From positions 1 through 64,000 of the forward strand of contig NZ_AROI01000004.1 of NCBI RefSeq assembly GCF_000410875.1: a stretch of DNA of 64,000 nt, written 5' to 3'. Within the stretch, counting starts at the first letter, position 1. Each line of letters opens with the position of its first letter. Source of the DNA: Halopseudomonas pelagia CL-AP6. GTDB lineage: Bacteria; Pseudomonadota; Gammaproteobacteria; Pseudomonadales; Pseudomonadaceae. This document shows, piece by piece, positions 25,767 to 34,610 of this stretch. The notes below the pieces were generated by a model. It was given only the letters and a program-made list of their open reading frames with translations, ran no database searches and had not been told where the DNA came from. A program made the translations under genes and the position numbers.

Positions 25767-26403
25767 GACCGAGCTTCACCCCGACCAGCGGCGCTGCGGC
25801 GGGCGCTGTTGTGTCGAGATGAAACTCGACACTCCCGGTAAACACGACCCCTGGGAAGGCCGAGTTCCACCTCGGCCAGCGGCGCTGCGGCGGACACTGT
25901 TGTGTCGAGATGGAACTCGACACTCCCGGCAAACACCACCCCTGGGAAGGCCGAGTTCCACCTCGGCCAGCGGTGCTGCGGCGGACACTGTTGTGTCGAG
26001 ATGGAACTCGACACTCCCGGCAAACACAACCCCTGGGAAGGCCGAGTTCCACCTCGGCCAGCGGCGCTACGGCGGGCACTGTTGGGTCAAGGTGGAACTC
26101 GACTCTCCCGGCAAACACGACCCCTGGGAAGGCCGAGTTCCACCTCGGCCAGCGGCGCTGCGGCGGGCACTGTTGTGTCGAGATGAAACTCGACACACCC
26201 GGCAAACACAACCCCTGGGAAGGCCGAGTTCCACCTCGGCCAGCGGTGCTGCGGCGGGCGCTGTTGTGTCGAGATGGAACTCGACACTCCCGGCAAACAC
26301 GACCCCTGGGAAGGCCGAGTTCCATCTCGGCCAGCGGTGCTACGGCGGGCACTGTTGGGTCAAGGTGGGCCTCGACACTCCCAAATGAGCACTTCGAGCA
26401 CTC
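25767..26403. repeat. seven-copy 91-bp tandem array with two hairpins per unit
   Basis: Units start at 25767, 25858, 25949, 26040, 26131, 26222 and 26313, exactly 91 bp apart. Copies 2-6 differ at only a few positions; copy 1 and the end of copy 7 have drifted. Each unit holds hairpin A (GGCCGAG, loop TTCCAC, CTCGGCC) and hairpin B (GTGTCGAG, loop ATGGAA, CTCGACAC). The two loops are complementary (TTCCA/TGGAA), and CGAGTTCCA can pair with TGGAACTCG over 9 bp, so a larger alternative fold exists. The layout resembles paired REP elements (REPIN/BIME-like), here in strict tandem. It lies between hrpB and rsmC and reaches the hrpB stop codon. Confidence 0.93.
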
Positions 26404-28936
26404 AAGCTTTGCGTGGCTTGGCCCGGCGCGTCGGCTCGGCCTGCAGCGGATCATCCGGCCAGTAGTGTTTGGGGTAGCGACCCTTCATATCCTTCTTGAC
26501 CTCGGCATAGCTGCCGCGCCAGAAGCCGGCCAGATCCTGGGTGATCTGCACCGGACGCTGGGCCGGGGATAGCAGATGCAGTTGCAGCGCCTGGCGGTTC
26601 TGTGCGATGCGCGGGTTGTCGGTGCTGCCGAACATTTCCTGTAGCCGCACGGCCAGTACTGGCGGTGTTTCGCTGTAATCGATGCGGATCTGCGAGCCGG
26701 TGGGGACGCTCCAGTGGGTCGGCGCCTGCTCGTCAAGCTGCCGCGGCAAGGGCCAGGGCAGAAGCCCGGCGAGGATCGAAGACAAATCCAGATTGGCAAA
26801 ATGCGCCAGGCGCCGGACCTTGCCCAGATAAGGAGCCAGCCAACTTTCCAGCGTGTCCAGCAAGGCCACATCGCTGATGTCAGGCCAATCACTGCTGCAG
26901 GCCGTATTCATATCCAACTGCCGCAGCAAGACGACCCGCGCCTGCCACTGCCGCAACGCTGGCGTCCAGGGCAGCAGATTCAACCCCTGCCTGCGCACTA
27001 CTTCGCAGAGCGCTCGATTGCGCGCCTCCGGATCCATGTCCGGCAGGGGCTGACGGCTGAAGACCAATGCACCCAAGCGCTGCTGACGCTCGGCAATCAG
27101 GCTTTCACTGCGCGCATCCCATTCCAGGGTGTCCTGTTGGCTAAGCAGTTCAGGCACATACCTGGCCAGTAAAGACGCGTCCAATGCGGCGGCCATAAAG
27201 ATTCTGACGTTGCGCTGCGCGGCATGGCCGCCCAACGCTGACACCACCAACCACTCATGCTTTTGCAGGGCATCGGTTTCGCCGAAAGCCGCCGAACGGC
27301 CGTTGGCCAGGCGATACTCCATGCCCTCGGCGCGCCGCTGGGCAATGCGATCCGGATAGGCCATGGCCAGCAGCACACCTTGCCAGACCTCATCATCGGG
27401 GTTGTTGACCGGGTTGTCCGCTGCAGTACCCAGCAGGCGCTGCCACTGGCCGGCCAGTTGCCTGGCACGCTGCAAGGCGCCGCGATCAACGCCCGCATCC
27501 TCCTTGGGATGGTCAAACAGGGCAATCCGCCTGGCTACATCAGCATCTTGCACGCCGCGCAGCAGATCCCGCTCGCCGGCAATCGCCGCCAGCCGACAGG
27601 CCAACAGCCCCAACCCCATGGCTTGCCCACGCAACAGCATGTGCGCCAGTCGCGGATGCATGGGCAAGGTAGTCAGGGCCAGGCCATGCTCGGTCAGCCG
27701 CCAGCCGTCGTCGCTACGCTGCAGCGCGCCCAACATCTCGAGCAATTCCCGACCCTGCTCTAATGCCGCAGCAGGGGGCTGATCAAGCCAGCTGAGCTCG
27801 CTCGCCTGCTGAATACCCCACTGCGCCAATTGCAATGCCAGGGGTGCGAGATCAGCTTGCAGGATTTCCGGTTGATCCTGCGCCGCCATCTGCTCCTGCT
27901 GCGTAGCCGACCACAATCGATAACATACACCGGCCTCCAGGCGCCCCGCACGCCCGGCCCGCTGCTCGGCAGCAGCCTGTGAAACTCGACAGGTCTGCAG
28001 CCGAGTCAGACCGGAAACCGGATCAAATAGCGGCTGACGGATCAGTCCCGCATCGATGACCACGCGAATACCTTCAATGGTCAGCGACGTTTGAGCAATT
28101 GAGGTGGCCAGCACGATCTTGCGCTGCCCCTGCGGCGCGGGGCTGATGGCCCGGCGCTGGGCGGCCAGATCCAGCTCTCCGTAAAGGGGTGTGACGAGCA
28201 CGTCGGCTCGCTGCTCGAGTTGCGCCTCAAGCTGGGTCTGCACGCGGCGGATTTCCGCCACCCCGGGCAGGAAAACAAGCTGACTGCCGCCTTGATCAGC
28301 CAGCGCCTGCAGTGCAGCCTGCACCACCCTCGGCTCAATCGGCTGCCGCGGTTCAGCCGTACCCACATAACGCACATCCACCGGATACTGCCGGCCCTGG
28401 CTGCTGATCATCGGCGCGTTGTCCAGCAACTGGCTGACCGCTTGTGCGTCCAGTGTTGCAGACATCACCAGCAAGCGCAGTGGCGGATCCTCTCGCAGGT
28501 ATTGTTGAGTCTGGCGACACAGCGCCAAACCCAGATCGGCATCCAGGCTACGCTCGTGAAACTCATCGAAGATGACCAGGCCGATTCCCGGCAGCTCGGG
28601 GTCATCCTGCAGCAATCGCTGCAAAATACCCTCGGTCACCACCTCGATGCGCGTTGCTGAGCTGACCCGGCTTTCCAGGCGTATGCGGTAGCCAACCCGC
28701 TGCCCAACAGGCTCACCCAGCAGTTGGGCCAGACGCTCTGCCGCAGCCCGTGCAGCCAAACGGCGCGGCTCAAGCAGGATGATTTTCTGCCCTGCCAGCC
28801 AAGCGCTATTCAACAGTGCCAGTGGTACCAGCGTGGTCTTGCCGGCACCGGGCGGCGCCTGCAGCACCGCGCAGGGATGGTTGGCCAACGCCTGATCGAG
28901 CTCATTCAACACGCTGGCAACAGGTAAATCCATCAT
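26402..28936 (-). CDS. hrpB: ATP-dependent helicase HrpB
   Basis: 844 residues from the ATG at 28936 (another Met follows at once). DEAH-type helicase: Walker A APPGAGKTTLVPL near residue 35, LEPRRLAARAAAERL, DEFH box (VIFDEFHERSLDADLGL), SAT motif LLVMSATLD, motif V/VI ATSIAQTSLTIEG and QRAGRAGRLEAG. The C-terminal HA2/HrpB domains end at KPRKA. HrpB is a presumed RNA helicase with no settled substrate; the length fits. The TGA lies inside the last repeat copy. Confidence 0.94.
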   Translation of the reverse strand: MMDLPVASVLNELDQALANHPCAVLQAPPGAGKTTLVPLALLNSAWLAGQKIILLEPRRLAARAAAERLAQLLGEPVGQRVGYRIRLESRVSSATRIEVVTEGILQRLLQDDPELPGIGLVIFDEFHERSLDADLGLALCRQTQQYLREDPPLRLLVMSATLDAQAVSQLLDNAPMISSQGRQYPVDVRYVGTAEPRQPIEPRVVQAALQALADQGGSQLVFLPGVAEIRRVQTQLEAQLEQRADVLVTPLYGELDLAAQRRAISPAPQGQRKIVLATSIAQTSLTIEGIRVVIDAGLIRQPLFDPVSGLTRLQTCRVSQAAAEQRAGRAGRLEAGVCYRLWSATQQEQMAAQDQPEILQADLAPLALQLAQWGIQQASELSWLDQPPAAALEQGRELLEMLGALQRSDDGWRLTEHGLALTTLPMHPRLAHMLLRGQAMGLGLLACRLAAIAGERDLLRGVQDADVARRIALFDHPKEDAGVDRGALQRARQLAGQWQRLLGTAADNPVNNPDDEVWQGVLLAMAYPDRIAQRRAEGMEYRLANGRSAAFGETDALQKHEWLVVSALGGHAAQRNVRIFMAAALDASLLARYVPELLSQQDTLEWDARSESLIAERQQRLGALVFSRQPLPDMDPEARNRALCEVVRRQGLNLLPWTPALRQWQARVVLLRQLDMNTACSSDWPDISDVALLDTLESWLAPYLGKVRRLAHFANLDLSSILAGLLPWPLPRQLDEQAPTHWSVPTGSQIRIDYSETPPVLAVRLQEMFGSTDNPRIAQNRQALQLHLLSPAQRPVQITQDLAGFWRGSYAEVKKDMKGRYPKHYWPDDPLQAEPTRRAKPRKA

Positions 28937-28960
28937 GGTATTCAAGCACTCGGAGCAAAG

Positions 28961-28976
28961 GCGCTATTATAGCCGC
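28961..28976 (-). promoter_or_regulatory. putative hrpB -10 region with palindromic TATAAT
   Basis: On the minus strand the sequence reads GCGGCTATAATAGCGC: a consensus -10 (TATAAT, 28971-28966) in a near-palindrome, 30 bp upstream of the hrpB ATG. No good -35 is seen. It closely resembles the perfect palindrome at 12740-12756, so both may belong to one promoter or repeat class. Confidence 0.4.
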
Positions 28977-29058
28977 TCTGCTATGCTCAGCACCTAACCG
29001 AGCTGGCCAGCAAGCCCATGCTCAACGCAGTTCTTTAAACCGGAATGAGACCTTAACC

Positions 29059-29469
29059 ATGCGCCTGAAACCCCTAGCTGCCATTCTGCTGACCACCGCT
29101 CTAACCACCCAGCTGGCCGCCTGTGGCACTATTTTCTACCCAGAACGCCGCGGTCAAATCACCGGTGAAATTGATTCTGGCGTCGCCATACTCAATGCCA
29201 TCGGTCTGCTGTTTTATGTCATTCCGGGCGTAATCGCCTTTGCTGTCGACTTCGCGACTGGTGCCATCTATCTGCCAGACGCTCGCTACACGCTGGCCCC
29301 CGAACGTCTGAACGACGCACTCGACGCGCAGGGCCAGGTAGACCCGCTGAAACTCAAGGCGATTCTCAAACAGGATCTGAACCTGGACCTGCCGCTGGAG
29401 CAGGCTCGGCAAATCAACCAGCCTGATCATCAGCAACTGGCCTCGCTGGGTTTGCCGCCGAGGGCGTAA
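29059..29469 (+). CDS. predicted lipoprotein, unknown function
   Basis: 136 residues from the ATG at 29059. Lipoprotein signal with lipobox QLAACGT, then a short polar stretch (FYPERRGQITGEIDSG), a hydrophobic segment (VAILNAIGLLFYVIPGVIAFAVDFATGAIYLP) that could span or dip into a membrane, and a helical tail (KLKAILKQDLNLDLPLEQARQI). I recognise the pattern from pseudomonads as an uncharacterised conserved lipoprotein only. The stop overlaps the fieF start by one base (TAATG), so the two are an operon. Confidence 0.78.
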   Translation: MRLKPLAAILLTTALTTQLAACGTIFYPERRGQITGEIDSGVAILNAIGLLFYVIPGVIAFAVDFATGAIYLPDARYTLAPERLNDALDAQGQVDPLKLKAILKQDLNLDLPLEQARQINQPDHQQLASLGLPPRA

Positions 29470-30353
29470 TGAACAATTCAACACCATTGAAGCCCGCTGA
29501 ACGTGATCGACTGCTGAAGCTGGCCACGTACGCTTCAGTGGCGGTGGCGCTAGTACTGATCGCATTGAAAAGTAGCGTCTGGCTAATGTCGGGCTCGGTC
29601 AGCCTGCTTGCCTCGCTGATCGACTCACTGATGGATGCTGGCGCATCCATTATCAATCTGTTCGCGGTACGCTATGCGTTGAAGCCAGCCGACCATGAAC
29701 ACCGTTTTGGCCATGGCAAAGCCGAGGCCCTGGCGGGGCTTGCGCAATCAGCGTTTATTAGCGGATCTGCAGTACTGGTACTGCTGCAGGGCATTGATCG
29801 CCTACTGCACCCCAGGCCACTGGACAGCGCCTGGCTAGGCATTGCCGTCATGGTCTTTGCCATCGTCGCAACCCTCGCCCTGCTCATGATTCAGCGCCAC
29901 GTCATCAAACGCACGGGCTCCACCGCGATTCGCGCAGATTCGCTACACTACCGCTCCGATTTGCTGCTCAATGCCAGCATCATCGTGGCCTTGCTGCTGG
30001 CGGCTTATGGTATTCATCGGGCCGATGCGTTCTTCGGCTTGGCCATTGCGCTGTATATCGCCTACAGCGCCGTACAGATCGGCCGCGATGCAATACAAAT
30101 TCTGATGGACCGAGAACTCTCTGATGAGGTGCGCGACGAGGCGCTCAGCCTTGCTCGATCGGTAGAGGGTGTGGTCAATGTGCATGATTTTCGCAGCCGC
30201 CAATCGGGCCACGACTGGTTTATCCAGATGCATCTGGAAATACCCGCACAAACACCACTGCTGCAAGCGCATGACCTGGGAGAACGGGTGCGGGCCCGCA
30301 TCGTCGAACGCTTTCCCCAGGCCGACGTCTTGATTCACACCGATCCGGTCTGA
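29469..30353 (+). CDS. fieF: cation diffusion facilitator, FieF/YiiP type
   Basis: 294 residues, six membrane spans plus a cytoplasmic domain. Metal-binding signatures: SLLASLIDSLMDAGASIINLFAVRYALKPADHEHRFGHGKAEALAGL, which contains the DxxxD site of span 2 and the HRFGHGK loop, and the second site in span 5 (ADSLHYRSDLLLNASIIVALL, HxxxD). The C-terminal domain includes VHDFRSRQSGHDWFIQMHLEIP. It exports Fe2+/Zn2+ by proton antiport. A likely terminator follows at 30418. Confidence 0.94.
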   Translation: MNNSTPLKPAERDRLLKLATYASVAVALVLIALKSSVWLMSGSVSLLASLIDSLMDAGASIINLFAVRYALKPADHEHRFGHGKAEALAGLAQSAFISGSAVLVLLQGIDRLLHPRPLDSAWLGIAVMVFAIVATLALLMIQRHVIKRTGSTAIRADSLHYRSDLLLNASIIVALLLAAYGIHRADAFFGLAIALYIAYSAVQIGRDAIQILMDRELSDEVRDEALSLARSVEGVVNVHDFRSRQSGHDWFIQMHLEIPAQTPLLQAHDLGERVRARIVERFPQADVLIHTDPV

Positions 30354-30375
30354 ACCGTTAGCCCGTGACACCTCG

Positions 30376-30413
30376 TCGGCCGCACCTAGCCGGTCGCACC
30401 TAGCCGGCCGCAC
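30376..30413. repeat. short 14-bp tandem repeat (about 2.7 copies)
   Basis: TCGGCCGCACCTAG, CCGGTCGCACCTAG, then CCGGCCGCAC: a 14-bp unit repeated between fieF and the terminator at 30418. Unit 3 is partial. Probably slippage-type; no function is suggested by the sequence. Confidence 0.6.
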
Positions 30414-30417
30414 ACAA

Positions 30418-30455
30418 AAACGGCCGAGCCCTGTTGAGCTCAGCCGCTTTTGTAT
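30418..30455 (+). terminator. putative rho-independent terminator after fieF
   Basis: CGGCCGAGC (30421-30429) pairs with GCTCAGCCG (30438-30446; one mismatch), preceded by AAAAA and followed by CTTTTGT. It lies 68 bp after the fieF stop. The flanking A and T runs would allow bidirectional use. Confidence 0.65.
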
Positions 30456-30720
30456 GTCTCTGGCGCATCCGGATGGGAGCGTGCCTTACCCCTGGGCTTT
30501 GTGAGCTGGGTGACCGGTTGGCGACAAATCCGGTAGGATCAGTGGCCGCCTGCTCCCCTTGTGGGGGGGCGGGCTGGACAAGCCGGCCTTGGCTTCGAAC
30601 GTGGAACCATCATAGCCTGCTCGCCCCGCCATTTCTTGCCTAAGATTGCAGATATAGCGCACAGTAATGCAATAATATCCTGAAAATAAGTGTATTTGAG
30701 CAATTAAACAGGAGCGCTTC
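30456..30720. other. upstream region of the Lrp-type regulator
   Basis: No gene is supported here. The first 150 bp are GC-rich with a G run (30565-30571). The last 90 bp turn AT-rich (AATGCAATAATATCCTGAAA, then AAGTGTATTTGAGCAATTAA) before AACAGGAGCGCTTC and the ATG at 30721. AT-rich tracts at this spot are usual for Lrp-family genes that control themselves, but no defined operator can be drawn from one sequence. Confidence 0.4.
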
Positions 30721-31209
30721 ATGAATGAGCACAATCTGGACCGCTATGATCTGAAAATTCTCGCGGCACTGCAGCACGACGCCACCGTCAGCAACCAGGA
30801 GCTGGCCGAATACATCGGCCTGTCACCATCACCCTGTTCCAGACGCGTCAAGCAGCTGGAAGACAGTGGCTATATCAGCCGTCAGGTCGCCCTGCTCAAT
30901 CCGAAAAAAATCGGTCTGACACTGACTGCCTTTGTCATGATTGGTATGGATCGTCATACCCCAGAGCGTTTTGCCGGCTTTGAAAGCGCCATTCGCGACT
31001 GCCCCGAAGTACTCGATTGCTACCTGGTCACGGGCATGGACGCCGACTATCAACTGCGTGTTGTGGTGCCGGACATGGAACACTACCAGCAATTTCTATT
31101 GGGTCATCTGACCCGAATCGACGGCGTATCCAGCGTAAGGTCCAGCTTCGTGCTGAATCAAATCATCAGCAGCACCGAGCTACCGTTAGGGCATCTGCAC
31201 CGAAGCTGA
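30721..31209 (+). CDS. Lrp/AsnC-family transcriptional regulator
   Basis: 162 residues. N-terminal AsnC-type winged helix (YDLKILAALQHDATVSNQELAEYIGLSPSPCSRRVKQLEDSGYIS) and a C-terminal RAM effector domain (DCPEVLDCYLVTGMDADYQLRVVVPDMEHYQQFL). AGGAG stands 8 bases before the ATG. Such proteins sense amino acids and act as dimers to octamers. No adjacent amino-acid gene indicates the target. Length is standard. Confidence 0.93.
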   Translation: MNEHNLDRYDLKILAALQHDATVSNQELAEYIGLSPSPCSRRVKQLEDSGYISRQVALLNPKKIGLTLTAFVMIGMDRHTPERFAGFESAIRDCPEVLDCYLVTGMDADYQLRVVVPDMEHYQQFLLGHLTRIDGVSSVRSSFVLNQIISSTELPLGHLHRS

Positions 31210-31261
31210 GCAGTACCACTGCGACGACCTGTCACACGGCGGCGAGTGTGTAGCAGGTATA

Positions 31262-31492
31262 ATGACGCCACAAACACACTTGGAGAACTCCTTGGATTAC
31301 CAGCAATTTGAAGCTCTCGCCATGCCGCTGATGATTTTCGCTCTGGTGGCTTTTATGGGTTACATCGTCTGGGATCTGGCAAAAAGATCCAAAGCCGGAC
31401 GCTACGGCACCATGGTGCTGTTTTTTGGATTGGGCCTGGGTGTTGTCGGCTTTGTGATCAAAGCGATTATCATCGGTAATGTCGAAGGCTGA
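31262..31492 (+). CDS. DUF2788 small membrane protein
   Basis: 76 residues from the ATG at 31262; a TTG at 31292 preceded by TTGGAGA gives a 66-residue form starting at DYQQFEALAM, which matches the family's usual start and may be correct. Two hydrophobic helices (LMIFALVAFMGYIVWDLA and TMVLFFGLGLGVVGFVIKAIII) flank the conserved KRSKAGRYG loop, the DUF2788 signature. Function unknown. Confidence 0.83.
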   Translation: MTPQTHLENSLDYQQFEALAMPLMIFALVAFMGYIVWDLAKRSKAGRYGTMVLFFGLGLGVVGFVIKAIIIGNVEG

Positions 31493-31580
31493 AAAAGCCT
31501 TATCTGTGACCGTTTTACCCCCTGCGTCAAGATCTGAATCCTGATTCACTGATCTTATAGTGGATATCAGGACTCAAACA

Positions 31581-32222
31581 ATGGCCTATCGCACCACCCA
31601 TGCCCGCCTGGAACGCGACCAGGTATTACGCGAGCATATTCTCGGCTGCGCCCTGGAAATGGTCGCCGAAGGCGGCTTTTCCACGCTTAGCATGAACCGC
31701 CTGGCAAGTACCGCAGGTATCGCCACGGGCAGCCTGTATCGCTATTTCCCAGGCAAAGGTGCGCTGGCTACAGAAGTATTTACCCGCGCAACGCGTATAG
31801 AAATCGATGCACTGAAAGAGCAATTCTTCGGCCAAGGCAGCGCCGCCGAGCGTTTGCGTCAGGGTATTGCTCAATTCGCCGCTCGCGCCTGGCATAGCCG
31901 CCAGCTCGCTCACGCGCTGATTGCCGAACCCCTCGAACCTGACGTCGATACCGCACGCCTGCGTTACCGGGCAGCCTATGCTGAACTCTTCCACAAGCTG
32001 ATCAAGCAGGGCAATGAGGACGGCAGCTTTCAGGTTGATAACATCCCTATCACCTCCGCTTGCCTGGTCGGGGCGATCGCCGAATCCTTGATCGGCCCCT
32101 TGTCGCCCCAGGCTCGCGCATTACGCGCCAGCGGGCTGCCCAGTGAAAGCCTGGAAAGCTATACCCGCGCCCTCACCCGATTCTGTCTGCGCGCCCTTGG
32201 CGCCAAGGAACCTACATCATGA
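31581..32222 (+). CDS. TetR-family transcriptional regulator
   Basis: 213 residues from the ATG at 31581 (MAYRTTHARLERDQVL), with CAGGA about 10 bases upstream; a GTG at 31560 is less likely. The TetR DNA-binding helices are clear: LGCALEMVAEGGFSTLSMNRLASTAGIATGSLYRYFPGKGALATEVF. The C-terminal ligand domain is unremarkable. Its stop overlaps the next gene's ATG (ATGA), so it likely regulates itself together with the acyl-CoA dehydrogenase gene in response to an acyl-CoA or fatty acid (inference). Confidence 0.92.
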   Translation: MAYRTTHARLERDQVLREHILGCALEMVAEGGFSTLSMNRLASTAGIATGSLYRYFPGKGALATEVFTRATRIEIDALKEQFFGQGSAAERLRQGIAQFAARAWHSRQLAHALIAEPLEPDVDTARLRYRAAYAELFHKLIKQGNEDGSFQVDNIPITSACLVGAIAESLIGPLSPQARALRASGLPSESLESYTRALTRFCLRALGAKEPTS

Positions 32223-33865
32223 AGTTGCATCAATACGCGGAAACACATGAAGTGACCAACCAGGTACCGCCCCTGGACGGCATCAATCTGTACCACACGG
32301 ATCTACCGCTGAAACAATGGGTACATCGATTCAAAGGCGACTGGGCTGACGCCGAACTGGCCGCTTACGGTCAGTTGGCAGGTGGTCCACTGATGGCGGC
32401 GGGCTTTCTGGCCAATGAAAACAAACCGCTATTCAAGAGCCATGATCGCGCTGGCAACCGTATCGATCTGGTTGAGTTTCATCCGGCTTATCACCAGTTG
32501 ATGAGTGCCGGCATTGCCCATGGAATAACCTCTGCGCCCTGGACCAAGCCCGGCCCAGGTGCCCATGTGGCGCGCGCGGCGAGCATGTACCTGCACAACC
32601 AGATCGAAGCAGGCACCTGCTGCCCGATGACCATGACCTACGCGTGCGTTCCAGCGCTCAAGCTACAGCCCGATCTGGCCGAGAAATGGCTGCCGAAAAT
32701 TCTCTCGCGCCAATACGACCCACGCAATCTACCCATAGAACAAAAAACCGGTGCCACCATCGGTATGGCCATGACCGAAAAGCAAGGCGGCACTGATGTA
32801 CGCGCGAACTCCACCCGCGCCTATGCCGTGGGCCTCGGAGGCCCCGGCCAAGCCTATGAATTGGTGGGTCACAAATGGTTCTGCTCAGCGCCCATGTGCG
32901 ATGCTTTTCTGACCCTGGCGCAGACGGATAAAGGGCTAACCTGTTTCCTGCTGCCGCGCCATCGCCCCGACGGCACCCGCAACCAGTTCTATATCCAGCG
33001 CCTGAAAAACAAGCTGGGCAACCAGGCCAACGCCTCCAGCGAAGTCGAGTTTCGCGGCGCACTGGCATGGATGGTCGGTGAGGAAGGTCGCGGGGTGCCG
33101 ACGATCATCGAAATGGTCGCCATGACCCGCTTTGACTGCATGATTGGCTCCAGCTCTTTGATGCGCCAGGCCCTGACCCAGGCCAGTCATCATTGCGCCT
33201 ATCGCAAGGTCGGTGGCCGAGTGCTCGCCGACCAGCCACTGATGCAGAACGTACTGGCCGATCTGGCCCTGGAAAGCGAAGCCGCGCTGGCCTTGACCAT
33301 GCGCATGGGCAAGGCGATCGACAATACCCATGACGAGCATGAAGAAAAATTTGCCCGGCTGGTCACGGCCATTGGCAAATACTGGATCTGCAAGCGCGCG
33401 CCAGCCATGATCAATGAGGCTCAGGAGTGCCTGGGTGGCGCTGGCTATGTGGAGGAAAGCATTTTGCCGCGCCTATACCGGGAGGCTCCGGTCAATTCCA
33501 TATGGGAAGGCTCGGGCAATGTGCAGTGCCTGGATGTACTACGCGCGCTGTCCAAAGAGCCGGGCGTACTGGAGGTACTGTTCAGCGAATTAGGCGACGG
33601 TCACGCAAACGCCCATCTGAAAGCGCAAATCGAGCGGATCAAAACCGACTTCCGGGATACCGATGATATCCAGTATCGCGCACGCCAGTTGACCGAAGAT
33701 GTGGCTGTCGCGCTGCAGGCGAAATTGTTGCTGGAAGCGGGCAATGAGCTAGTGTCCGACGCCTTTATCGCCAGCCGTATCGTCGGACGCGGCCGGGTCT
33801 ATGGCACGCTGCCACGCGGCATTGATGTGGCTGCGCTGGTCGCCCGCTCCACACCCAATAGCTAA
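32219..33865 (+). CDS. aidB: AidB-like acyl-CoA dehydrogenase
   Basis: 548 residues, matching the AidB subfamily rather than ordinary 380-residue acyl-CoA dehydrogenases. Marks include the N-terminal [18 protein letters not shown], the FAD-binding [38 protein letters not shown], and [44 protein letters not shown] near residues 400-445. E. coli AidB binds DNA and takes part in the response to alkylation; its enzymatic role is unsettled. The start overlaps tetR by 4 bp. Gene symbol by family resemblance. Confidence 0.9.
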   Translation: MKLHQYAETHEVTNQVPPLDGINLYHTDLPLKQWVHRFKGDWADAELAAYGQLAGGPLMAAGFLANENKPLFKSHDRAGNRIDLVEFHPAYHQLMSAGIAHGITSAPWTKPGPGAHVARAASMYLHNQIEAGTCCPMTMTYACVPALKLQPDLAEKWLPKILSRQYDPRNLPIEQKTGATIGMAMTEKQGGTDVRANSTRAYAVGLGGPGQAYELVGHKWFCSAPMCDAFLTLAQTDKGLTCFLLPRHRPDGTRNQFYIQRLKNKLGNQANASSEVEFRGALAWMVGEEGRGVPTIIEMVAMTRFDCMIGSSSLMRQALTQASHHCAYRKVGGRVLADQPLMQNVLADLALESEAALALTMRMGKAIDNTHDEHEEKFARLVTAIGKYWICKRAPAMINEAQECLGGAGYVEESILPRLYREAPVNSIWEGSGNVQCLDVLRALSKEPGVLEVLFSELGDGHANAHLKAQIERIKTDFRDTDDIQYRARQLTEDVAVALQAKLLLEAGNELVSDAFIASRIVGRGRVYGTLPRGIDVAALVARSTPNS

Positions 33866-33906
33866 ACGGCTATTATCAGCCGCCAGCCACCACCTCAGGC
33901 CCCAGC

Positions 33907-34548
33907 ATGAAAGCAACCAGACCCCGCGCCCTAACGGGCAAACCGCCACGTGCGCAGAGCGCCAGGCCCCGTCGCCAGCCGGCTGCAGCACCAGCCAATC
34001 CGAGATTGATTGCACTGAATAAGCCATTCGATGTACTCACACAGTTCACTGACGACCAGGGCCGCGCCACTCTCAAGGACTTTGTCGACCTACCCGGCAT
34101 CTACCCGGCCGGCCGGCTGGACAGGGACAGCGAAGGACTGCTGTTACTGACCAACGATGGGCGTCTACAGGCGCGCATTACCGATCCACGGCACAAACTG
34201 GCCAAGACCTACTGGGTTCAGGTGGAGGGTACGCCGACGCCAGAGCAGTTGGCGCAATTACGTGCCGGGCCGACGCTCAACGATGGCCCTACCCGGCCAG
34301 CCGAAGTAGACCATATGGGCGAGCCGAGCCTCTGGCCGCGGCATCCTCCCGTACGTTTTCGCGCCAGCATTCCGACCCATTGGCTGAGCATTACCATTCG
34401 CGAAGGCAGAAACCGACAGGTAAGACGTATGACCGCCGCCGTAGGCCTGCCCACACTACGTTTGATTCGTGTGCGCATTGGTGACTGGACCCTGGCCGAC
34501 CTGCAACCGGGGCAGTGGCGAGAGCTGGAGATCCAGGCGCCCGACTAG
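33907..34548 (+). CDS. rluE: 23S rRNA pseudouridine-2457 synthase, RluE-type
   Basis: 213 residues. RsuA-family pseudouridine synthase with the catalytic-Asp motif [19 protein letters not shown], the [13 protein letters not shown] start of the domain, [11 protein letters not shown] and the closing [27 protein letters not shown]. There is no S4 domain; instead a basic tail of about 35 residues precedes the core ([20 protein letters not shown]), as in RluE. It modifies U2457 of 23S rRNA. Single gene. Confidence 0.92.
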   Translation: MKATRPRALTGKPPRAQSARPRRQPAAAPANPRLIALNKPFDVLTQFTDDQGRATLKDFVDLPGIYPAGRLDRDSEGLLLLTNDGRLQARITDPRHKLAKTYWVQVEGTPTPEQLAQLRAGPTLNDGPTRPAEVDHMGEPSLWPRHPPVRFRASIPTHWLSITIREGRNRQVRRMTAAVGLPTLRLIRVRIGDWTLADLQPGQWRELEIQAPD

Positions 34549-34610
34549 GCAGCTATCTGCCGGCGCCTGCCACAGCGCCTGGCTATCTATGCCTGCCTAT
34601 GCAGCCAAGC

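Noticed and set aside
24551-25822. 423-codon plus-strand frame opposite rsmC and the riboswitch
   Set aside because: Antisense shadow; its left end covers the riboswitch and its right end the repeat array.
25682-26029. Extended N terminus of RsmC
   Set aside because: It runs into the repeat array; the normal RsmC start with a ribosome site is the ATG at 25681.
25767-26403. CRISPR array
   Set aside because: The repeat has no unique spacers: the whole 91-bp unit is repeated, including the parts between hairpins. No cas gene is in the window.
25750-26572. Long open frames across the tandem array on both strands (up to about 230 codons)
   Set aside because: The 91-bp unit has almost no stop codons in any frame, so long frames arise automatically; the products are frame-rotated copies of one repeat, with no start signals and no family resemblance.
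30486-30734. 82-codon minus-strand frame upstream of the Lrp-type gene
   Set aside because: Runs through the regulator's own leader and start codon; no ribosome site or family resemblance.
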